Source: Marinomonas flavescens (GTDB lineage Bacteria; Pseudomonadota; Gammaproteobacteria; Pseudomonadales; Marinomonadaceae). Taken from it: a stretch of DNA of 64,000 nucleotides. Both the position numbers and the translations under genes were made by a program. The stretch lies in assembly GCF_004352835.1 (NCBI RefSeq), contig NZ_SJSB01000003.1, forward strand, positions 1 through 64,000, read 5' to 3'. Under the pieces are notes generated by a model. That model worked only from the letters and a program-made list of their open reading frames with translations. It did not search any database and was not told the DNA's origin. Each line of letters starts with the position of its first letter. Position 1 is the first letter of the stretch. This document shows positions 57,411-64,000 of the stretch, in pieces.

Positions 57411-58559
57411 ATGAAACGACTCCTAATTATTTTATCCGTATTTCTGGGCATTACCGCCAATGTCCTTCACGCAGAACCTACGCTAATTCCAGCACCTCCA
57501 GAAATTGCCGCTAGTAGCTACATCCTTATGGATGCCTATACTGGTGATATTTTGGTATCGCATAATGCTGATGAAAAATTGCCACCAGCAAGCTTAACCA
57601 AATTAATGACGGCCTATATTACTGAGTACGAGTTAGCTCGAGGTGATATAGCAATGACGGACCAAGTCACTATTAGTAAGAAAGCTTGGCGCATGAAAGG
57701 TTCACGCACCTTTGTTCGCGAAGGAACCAAGGTCCCTTTAAAAACACTGATGCAAGGTATGATCGTACAGTCTGGTAACGATGCGACAGTAGCGATTGCA
57801 GAGCATATTGCAGGCAGTGAATCTGCCTTTGCTGATTTGATGAATCAACATGCAAAACTGCTTGGAATGAAAGACTCTCATTTTGTAAATGCAACGGGAT
57901 ACCCAGTTGATGGTCATTACTCTAGTGCCCATGATATTGCGATTATAGCGCGAGCTACGATTACTCAGTTCCCTGAAAACTATCCTATTTATGCTGAGAA
58001 GTACTTCACTTACAACAATATTCGCCAGCCTAACCGAAATCGTCTTTTATGGCGTGATAAGTCTGTTGACGGCTTGAAAACAGGTCACACTGAAGCCGCA
58101 GGTTACTGTTTGGCCGCTTCCGCTGTTCGTAATGGCACTCGTCTAATTTCCGTAGTAATGGGGACGAAATCTGATGAAGCGAGAGCCGGTGAATCGCAAA
58201 AATTATTGGATTACGGTTTCAGATATTATGAAACTCGTAAGCTTTACAGCCGTGGACAAGTGCTAAGCAATGCGCGTGTTTGGGGTGGTAGCCAGAATAC
58301 AGTCAAAGTGGGTTTTGCTAACGATGTATTAGTGACATTGCCTCGCCAAGATGCAGATTCTTTGCCAGCAAGCTTGCAACTAAACCCTACGCTTGAAGCG
58401 CCGATTAAAGTGGGTGATGTTTTAGGTAAAATCACTGTAGGGACACCAGGAAATATTGTGTTGGAGAAAAACGTTGTTGCTCTCGAACCGGTTGATCAGG
58501 GTGGATTCTTTAAGCGTATGTTTGATAAAATTAAACTCTTCTTCATGAATTTATTTTAG
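57411..58559 (+). CDS. dacA: D-alanyl-D-alanine carboxypeptidase (PBP5/6 type)
   Basis: The 382-residue low-molecular-weight PBP removes the terminal D-Ala. It has a signal peptide ending VLHAEP, S-x-x-K in PASLTKLMTAY (about 60-64), S-x-N in QSGNDATVAIAEH, and K-T-G in VDGLKTGHTEAAGYC (about 224). The C-terminal PBP5 beta domain and an amphipathic anchor helix (FKRMFDKIKLFFMNLF) are present. It is the usual neighbour of rlpA and ybeD. Confidence 0.96.
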   Translation: MKRLLIILSVFLGITANVLHAEPTLIPAPPEIAASSYILMDAYTGDILVSHNADEKLPPASLTKLMTAYITEYELARGDIAMTDQVTISKKAWRMKGSRTFVREGTKVPLKTLMQGMIVQSGNDATVAIAEHIAGSESAFADLMNQHAKLLGMKDSHFVNATGYPVDGHYSSAHDIAIIARATITQFPENYPIYAEKYFTYNNIRQPNRNRLLWRDKSVDGLKTGHTEAAGYCLAASAVRNGTRLISVVMGTKSDEARAGESQKLLDYGFRYYETRKLYSRGQVLSNARVWGGSQNTVKVGFANDVLVTLPRQDADSLPASLQLNPTLEAPIKVGDVLGKITVGTPGNIVLEKNVVALEPVDQGGFFKRMFDKIKLFFMNLF

Positions 58560-58584
58560 ACCTTAATGGTCTATTGGAATACTG

Positions 58585-58890
58585 ATGGCTCTGATTACAA
58601 AAAACGGTGACCAAGCTGAGAACGCTGTAGATGCACCTAAAATAGAATTTCCTTGTGAAAACTACGTTGTAAAAGTAGTGGCGCTTGATGTTGATGGTGT
58701 GCATATGGACATTGTCGAGTGCATGCAGGTTCATGCTCCTGAAATGGGGAATGAAGCGAGTAACATAAATCGTTCTAGTAAAGGTCGCTTTGTCAGTTTC
58801 AGCTTCCGTATTTTGGCTCAGGGTGAAGAGCAGCTAGGAAATTTGCATAAAGATCTAATGGCGCTTGAAGCGGTTAAGATGGTTCTTTAG
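58585..58890 (+). CDS. ybeD: YbeD / DUF493 family protein
   Basis: The 101-residue protein has the DUF493 ferredoxin-like fold, with IEFPCENYVVKVVA near the N-terminus and SSKGRFVSFSFRILAQGEEQL in the middle. Function is not established; it is commonly found between dacA and lipB, as here, and may regulate lipoate or other enzymes. lipB starts directly after its stop. Confidence 0.92.
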   Translation: MALITKNGDQAENAVDAPKIEFPCENYVVKVVALDVDGVHMDIVECMQVHAPEMGNEASNINRSSKGRFVSFSFRILAQGEEQLGNLHKDLMALEAVKMVL

Positions 58891-59535
58891 ATGAATTTGA
58901 ACCTTATTTGCCGTGATTTAGGTGTGGTCGCTTATGAGACAACTTGGGAACGAATGAAAGCATTCACCCAAGTTCGCTCTAAAGAAGATCAAGATGAAAT
59001 TTGGCTGCTGGAGCACCCATCTTTATTTACACAAGGACAAGCAGGTAAAGAAGAGCATTTACTTGCACCCGGAGATATTCCTGTTATCCAAGTAGATAGA
59101 GGGGGGCAGGTTACCTATCATGGTCCTGGTCAGCTAGTCGCGTACGTACTGATTGATTTAAAACGACTCGGTATTGGTGTGAGGGATTTGGTCAGTGTGC
59201 TTGAAAATGCCATTATAGAGACACTAAAGCTTAATAGTATTGAAGCTTATGCTAAACCTGATGCGCCTGGTGTGTATGTAGATGAAAAAAAAATAGCGTC
59301 TTTGGGCTTGCGAGTTCGACGAGGATGTTCTTTTCATGGGTTAGCGCTAAATGTTGATATGGATCTATCGCCGTTTAATCGTATTAATCCATGTGGTTAT
59401 CAAGGTCTTCAGATGGTCGATATGGCACAACTTAACAGCCAAGTCGATTTTTCTAATGTTAAAGTTCAGTTAGCGAACCAGCTTGCTGAGCAGCTCGGAT
59501 ACAAACATCCGACTATCCAACAAGGGTGGAAATAG
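58891..59535 (+). CDS. lipB: Octanoyltransferase LipB
   Basis: The 214-residue enzyme moves octanoate from acyl carrier protein to lipoyl domains. The motif [16 protein letters not shown] (about 70-85), the active lysine in [13 protein letters not shown] (about 131) and the catalytic cysteine in [11 protein letters not shown] (about 170) are present. ATG directly follows the ybeD stop; ends 2 bp before lipA's ATG. Confidence 0.96.
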   Translation: MNLNLICRDLGVVAYETTWERMKAFTQVRSKEDQDEIWLLEHPSLFTQGQAGKEEHLLAPGDIPVIQVDRGGQVTYHGPGQLVAYVLIDLKRLGIGVRDLVSVLENAIIETLKLNSIEAYAKPDAPGVYVDEKKIASLGLRVRRGCSFHGLALNVDMDLSPFNRINPCGYQGLQMVDMAQLNSQVDFSNVKVQLANQLAEQLGYKHPTIQQGWK

Positions 59536-59536
59536 A

Positions 59537-60496
59537 ATGACTGCAGAACGCAAACGCGTTGTCCAAGGCGAAAAACTTCGTGGTGCCGATAAAATGGCAC
59601 GCATACCTATAAAAGTAGTTCCAACAGAAGAAATTCCACGCAAACCAGATTGGTTGCGTGTGCGAATGCCTGCTTCTCCTGAGATTGCTCGTATTAAAAA
59701 AACGTTACGTGAACATAAATTGGCGTCAGTATGTGAAGAAGCTAATTGCCCTAATCTGGGTGAATGCTTTAGTAACGGTACGGCTACATTTATGATCATG
59801 GGTGAAATTTGTACGCGTCGCTGTCCTTTCTGTGATGTGGCACATGGTCGTCCTAATGCGCTTAGTCCTGACGAGCCAAAACAGTTAGCAGCCGCAATAC
59901 GAGATATGAAACTTAAGTATGTCGTAATTACATCTGTAGATCGCGATGATCTGCGTGACGGTGGCGCTCAACATTTTGTAGACTGTATTACTGAAACCCG
60001 AGCATTAAGTCCTAACATTGAAATTGAAACGTTAGTGCCTGATTTTCGTGGTCGTATGGAAACAGCTCTGGATATTTTGCAAATTGCACCGCCTGATGTG
60101 TTTAACCATAATTTGGAATCCATTCCACGCTTGTATCGTCAAGTGAGACCTGGTTCTGATTATCAATGGTCTTTAGACTTGTTGAAAAATTTCAAGGATC
60201 GTTGCCCTGATGTTCCAACAAAATCAGGTTTGATGGTTGGTTTAGGTGAGACGTTTGAAGAGATCGTCGATGTGCTGAAAGATTTGCGCGCACATAATGT
60301 TGAAATGTTGACGATTGGTCAGTATCTTCAGCCTTCTAAGCATCATTATCCTATGGCGCGTTTCGTGCCGCCGGAAGAGTTTGCTCGCTATGAAGAAGTG
60401 GCAAAAGAACTTGGCTTTAAGCATGCCGCTTGTGGACCGCTAGTGCGATCTTCTTATCATGCCGATAAACAAGCTCACGGTGAACGAGTTTCTTAA
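59537..60496 (+). CDS. lipA: Lipoyl synthase
   Basis: The 319-residue radical-SAM enzyme inserts two sulfurs into octanoyl groups. It starts [20 protein letters not shown]; an earlier in-frame start inside lipB (59483) is not supported. The auxiliary cluster cysteines are in [12 protein letters not shown], and the radical-SAM CxxxCxxC is in [13 protein letters not shown]. The end [13 protein letters not shown] contains the final cluster serine. Coupled with lipB. Confidence 0.97.
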   Translation: MTAERKRVVQGEKLRGADKMARIPIKVVPTEEIPRKPDWLRVRMPASPEIARIKKTLREHKLASVCEEANCPNLGECFSNGTATFMIMGEICTRRCPFCDVAHGRPNALSPDEPKQLAAAIRDMKLKYVVITSVDRDDLRDGGAQHFVDCITETRALSPNIEIETLVPDFRGRMETALDILQIAPPDVFNHNLESIPRLYRQVRPGSDYQWSLDLLKNFKDRCPDVPTKSGLMVGLGETFEEIVDVLKDLRAHNVEMLTIGQYLQPSKHHYPMARFVPPEEFARYEEVAKELGFKHAACGPLVRSSYHADKQAHGERVS

Positions 60497-60512
60497 GCTA
60501 TTATAACGGTAC

Positions 60513-60557
60513 AAAAAAGAGCGGAGTCGAGGGTTTTGTCCTTGGCGCCGCTTTTTT
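60513..60557 (+). terminator. Probable intrinsic terminator after lipA
   Basis: AAAAAAGAGCGGAGTCGAGG pairs imperfectly with the stretch TCCTTGGCGCCGCTTTTTT, with a mismatch and internal loops, ending in T6. Confidence 0.6.
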
Positions 60558-60665
60558 ATTATGTCATTGAAAGAAATAAAAATTATAGTAAGTTGAGATA
60601 GTGGGTATTTGAGCCATTAATCTAAGCTTTTTTTTGATGTATTTATGCGGATTTTAGGAGGCAAA

Positions 60666-62561
60666 ATGAAGCCTTGGTCAGTGAAAGATTCTATTGAACT
60701 TTATAACGTCACTCATTGGAGTGCAGGCTTTTTCTCTATCAACGATCAAGGTCGTGTTATGGCGTTGCCAGATAGGGAAAACAGTATTGATCTAACAGAG
60801 CTTTCTAAAGCGCTAAAAGATCAAGGCATTCCTTATCCATGTTTGGTGCGTTTTCCTAACATTCTGCATTCAAGAATCGAAAAAATCACTGAATCATTTT
60901 GCCAAGCCATCGAGCATTATGATTATAAAGCGAACTATTCAATTGTTTATCCTATTAAGGTAAACCAGCAGCGACGTGTAGTAGAAGAAATTGCAGGTTG
61001 TCAGCCAGATAATCCTTCTACCGTTGGTTTGGAAGCAGGAAGTAAGCCTGAATTAATGGCTGTGCTTGCCATGCACCAGAACCCGAATGGCATCATCGTT
61101 TGCAATGGCTATAAAGATCGTGAGTTTATTCATTTGGCTTTGATGGCTGAAAAGATGGGTCATCAAGTCTTTATTGTGGTTGAGAAGCTCCATGAGCTTG
61201 ATCTTATTTTAGATGAAGCCAAGAAGATTAATGTGAAACCACGAATCGGTATTCGGATTCGTTTAGCATCCACCAGTTCCACCCATTGGAGCAACAGTGG
61301 TGGGGAGAAATCTAAATTTGGCCTAACAACATCTCAATTATTGCGTGCGGTTGATCGTTTGCGCGACTTAGAAATGCTGGGTTGTCTTGAGTTGATTCAT
61401 TTTCATCTTGGCTCTCAAATTACTAAAATTCGTGATATTCAAAACAGCTTAAAAGAATGCGCACGTTATTATTCAGAGTTACACCAGATGGGTGTTCCTG
61501 TGAAATGGGTCGATGTTGGTGGCGGGCTAGGTGTAGATTACGAAGGAACTCGTTCGCAGAATGCCTATTCTGCAAATTATAGTATCAGCGAATACGCTAA
61601 TAACGTTGTGTTTGCATTCCATAACGTGTGTGATCAATACAATTTGCCACACCCAAATTTGATTTCAGAATCTGGACGAGCGGTGACGGCGCATCATGCA
61701 ATGATGATTGCAGATGTTTTTTCTCATGGCGCAGAACTATTGCCGATTGACGCACCAGATTCAGATAGTGTGCTAGAAATACAGCGCCTTTGGGATTGTT
61801 ATCAGAGTCTGAAAAATGACGAGGAAAATGATAACCGCTCTCTGGTTGAGATTTACCACGATCTTCTTGATGACTTTAAAGACAGCTTAACTCTTTATAA
61901 CCATGGCCAGCTTAATCTTGAGCAGCGAGCTCAGGCTGAAAACCTGTTTGTTGTGGCTTGTCGTAATTTATTGCCAAAATTAGACAATCGTAACCGTGGT
62001 CATCGCCCTGTTATTGATGAGCTTAACGAACGCCTTGCAGAGAAGTTATTTGTGAACTTGTCTGTTTTCCAATCCATGCCAGATGCGTGGGGGATTGATC
62101 AGCTTTTTCCTGTTTTACCATTGCAAGGGCTGGATCAGGCGCCTTCGTTTAGAGGTAAAATACAAGACGTTACGTGTGATTCAGATGGTTGCTTATATCG
62201 TTATGTTGATGGGCAAGGGATCGAGTCTTCATTACCGCTTCCGCCACCGCCAGTCAATGATGATTATCTAATGGGCTTTTTCTTGGTGGGTGCTTATCAA
62301 GAGACTCTCGGAGATTTGCATAACCTTTTTGGTGATACTTGCTCGGTCGATGTTTATCTCACTGATGATGGTTTTAGAATTGACCATGTGTTGATGGGGG
62401 ATAGCGTTCAAGATGTACTTAAGTATGTAAGCTATGATGAAAAAGCGCTACTGAAGTGTTATCAAGATAAAGTATCTGCAAGTGATTTGGACCTTGAAGA
62501 GCAAACGAAACTTATTGAAACCTACAATAAGGTGTTAAGAGGAACAACGTATCTATCGTAA
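60666..62561 (+). CDS. speA: Biosynthetic arginine decarboxylase
   Basis: The 631-residue PLP enzyme (E. coli 658) converts arginine to agmatine for putrescine synthesis. The start at 60666 is chosen because AGGAGG lies four bases upstream (60656-60661); the frame is open to 60645. The PLP lysine is in YSIVYPIKVNQQRRV (about 99-104), with HFHLGSQI, WVDVGGGLGVDYEGT and SESGRAVTAHHAMM as further motifs. It stands alone between terminators. Confidence 0.96.
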   Translation: MKPWSVKDSIELYNVTHWSAGFFSINDQGRVMALPDRENSIDLTELSKALKDQGIPYPCLVRFPNILHSRIEKITESFCQAIEHYDYKANYSIVYPIKVNQQRRVVEEIAGCQPDNPSTVGLEAGSKPELMAVLAMHQNPNGIIVCNGYKDREFIHLALMAEKMGHQVFIVVEKLHELDLILDEAKKINVKPRIGIRIRLASTSSTHWSNSGGEKSKFGLTTSQLLRAVDRLRDLEMLGCLELIHFHLGSQITKIRDIQNSLKECARYYSELHQMGVPVKWVDVGGGLGVDYEGTRSQNAYSANYSISEYANNVVFAFHNVCDQYNLPHPNLISESGRAVTAHHAMMIADVFSHGAELLPIDAPDSDSVLEIQRLWDCYQSLKNDEENDNRSLVEIYHDLLDDFKDSLTLYNHGQLNLEQRAQAENLFVVACRNLLPKLDNRNRGHRPVIDELNERLAEKLFVNLSVFQSMPDAWGIDQLFPVLPLQGLDQAPSFRGKIQDVTCDSDGCLYRYVDGQGIESSLPLPPPPVNDDYLMGFFLVGAYQETLGDLHNLFGDTCSVDVYLTDDGFRIDHVLMGDSVQDVLKYVSYDEKALLKCYQDKVSASDLDLEEQTKLIETYNKVLRGTTYLS

Positions 62562-62614
62562 ATGATAGGCTTAAATTCGTTGTTTTAGAGGATTAGTCCG
62601 AAATAACTCCATTG

Positions 62615-62655
62615 TAACTCTTGCTCACTTTTGTGGGCACGAGTTAGTTATTTTT
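62615..62655 (+). terminator. Probable terminator after speA
   Basis: TAACTC-T-TGC-T-CAC (62615 on) faces GTG-G-GCA-C-GAGTTA (to 62646) over a TTTT loop, with one mismatch and one T-G pair, followed by GTTATTTTT. Confidence 0.6.
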
Positions 62656-62673
62656 CTATTAACTAGGATGACT

Positions 62674-63558
62674 ATGACGATTCAGTCTCAATCGAATGCA
62701 CCTTGTTTTGCCGTTATACTTTCTAGCGTGGTGATGCTTGAGAATATGACCTATAGAATTATGATTGATAAGCTTCGTGACTTAGCAAAAGAGCAAGCTG
62801 GCTTTTTAGCGGCAGAGTGTTCACTAGGTGAAACCGATTTACTGATTACCTATTGGCAAGACCGCGAAACAGCCACTAGTTGGATCAACAACAATATCCT
62901 GCGAAGAACACTGTCGTTAGCCGAGCAGTTTTGGTTTGAATCTTATTCGCTACGATTAGTGGAAGTGTTAGAAAATAGATCATTCAAGCAAACTAATGCA
63001 GCGGATCAAACGTCGCGTTTCCCGAGGATTAACACCGCAAGAGGCGTGCTTAAGCTTCTCGATGAGTCAGACGCTGGTTTATTAAAGGCGTATGTATCTG
63101 AAGAAAAAAAATTCCTTGCGCCTTGGGAGCCTTTGCGAGCAGATGCTTACTATTCGCTAGAAGTTTGTACCTTGCGGATACGAGAAATGCGTCGAGATTT
63201 TATTGAGGATCGTGGCGTCGCTTTTTGTTTTTTATCGCCTGATGAAAGTCGAATGCTAGGTTATGCCAATTATTCCAATATTGTGCGCGGTGTGTTTCAG
63301 TCTTGTCACCTTGGTTATAGCTTAAGAGAAGCTGAACAGGGTAAAGGCTTGATGCATGAGTTGTTGAGTGTGGCAAATGACTATATTTCCAAAGAGTGCC
63401 ATCTTAGCCGGATTCAGGCAAATTATATGCCTAGAAACGAGCGAAGTGGTGCGGTACTCAAGGCGTTAGGTTTTGTGAAAGAAGGTTATGCTAAAGACTA
63501 TTTAAAGATAAATGGTCAATGGGAAGATCATGTACTAACGGCCATGTTATTAAGATGA
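62674..63558 (+). CDS. ABM-like domain fused to a GNAT acetyltransferase (RimJ-like)
   Basis: Start at ATG 62674, since AGGA lies six bases upstream; the ATG at 62668 touches that site. The first 105 residues look like an antibiotic-biosynthesis-monooxygenase (dimeric alpha/beta barrel) domain: AGFLAAECSLGETDLLITYWQDRETATSWI, then FWFESYSLRLVEVLE. Residues about 113-294 form a GNAT N-acetyltransferase: the acetyl-CoA loop is LREAEQGKGLMHELL, preceded by LGYANYSNIVRGVFQS, with NERSGAVLKALGFVKEG near the end as in RimJ/RimL. Substrate unknown; ribosomal-protein or small-molecule acetylation are both possible. Fusion seen directly from sequence. Confidence 0.7.
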   Translation: MTIQSQSNAPCFAVILSSVVMLENMTYRIMIDKLRDLAKEQAGFLAAECSLGETDLLITYWQDRETATSWINNNILRRTLSLAEQFWFESYSLRLVEVLENRSFKQTNAADQTSRFPRINTARGVLKLLDESDAGLLKAYVSEEKKFLAPWEPLRADAYYSLEVCTLRIREMRRDFIEDRGVAFCFLSPDESRMLGYANYSNIVRGVFQSCHLGYSLREAEQGKGLMHELLSVANDYISKECHLSRIQANYMPRNERSGAVLKALGFVKEGYAKDYLKINGQWEDHVLTAMLLR

Positions 63559-63763
63559 AATCCAGTCACTAACGAATAGTGGCATTAAAGCAGAGCCTCA
63601 ATATTTCTCTCATGTCTGTTGCCATAATTCATTTATAACTAGGTTATGGGTGAGCGATTAAAGAACCTATCCAGATAAACTTTAGAGCTAAGGTTGCAGG
63701 CAATAAGCATGTTTCTTTATAGTACGAACACACTATTTTTTTCAATTCTTGGTGTACGAGTAA

Positions 63764-64000
<237 letters not shown>

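Overview
The window is mostly core chromosome of a gammaproteobacterium of the Oceanospirillales/Pseudomonadales type, and protein sequences and gene order look closest to Marinomonas (inference; no search was run). Three points support this. The order gyrA-serC-pheA-tyrA/aroA-cmk-rpsA and the cell-wall/lipoate cluster proA-nadD-rsfS-rlmH-mrdA-rodA-mltB-rlpA-dacA-ybeD-lipB-lipA follow the Pseudomonas pattern. rluA-rapA and ubiG-yciK are neighbours. FabV is the enoyl reductase seen here.

Layout. Bases 1-2100 are a worn region: the 3' end of an IS30-family element, an alpha/beta-hydrolase gene that has lost its 5' part beside it, a short inverted repeat, a histone-deacetylase-like C-terminal remnant and one small conserved-looking gene. 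Bases 2.1-13.8 kb hold marC, the operon yigZ-rapA-rluA, rmuC, a cation-diffusion transporter, tdk-rdgC, a ybfE-like regulator and prc. Bases 13.9-25 kb hold an M18 aminopeptidase, tolC, a secreted DUF4139-like protein, xni, gltX, a chemotaxis receptor, a flavodoxin with a Fur-box-preceded AraC regulator, and an OmpA-type lipoprotein. Bases 25.8-38.2 kb hold a two-component system joined to an AEC transporter, a YebC/YeeN-family protein, a glycosyltransferase, fabV, an M16 protease, yciK and ubiG. Bases 38.5-48.4 kb are gyrA and the aromatic amino acid genes through rpsA. Bases 48.4-60.5 kb are trmO, proA and the long nadD-to-lipA run controlling cell shape, peptidoglycan and lipoylation. The end holds speA, an unusual monooxygenase-like/acetyltransferase fusion and the first 68 codons of parC.

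How the genes work together. serC, pheA and tyrA/aroA supply serine, phenylalanine and tyrosine precursors. mrdA, rodA, mltB, rlpA and dacA form a translationally coupled or tightly spaced cell-elongation set. lipB and lipA make lipoate on target proteins. Most operons end in clear intrinsic terminators, listed separately.

The most interesting observation is that the EPSP-synthase half of the tyrA/aroA fusion keeps its length and overall similarity but has lost most catalytic and substrate-binding residues, so it looks like a pseudoenzyme domain fused to an intact prephenate dehydrogenase. GyrA also carries valine at position 83, the main quinolone-resistance site. No CRISPR array, prophage, rRNA or tRNA gene was seen.
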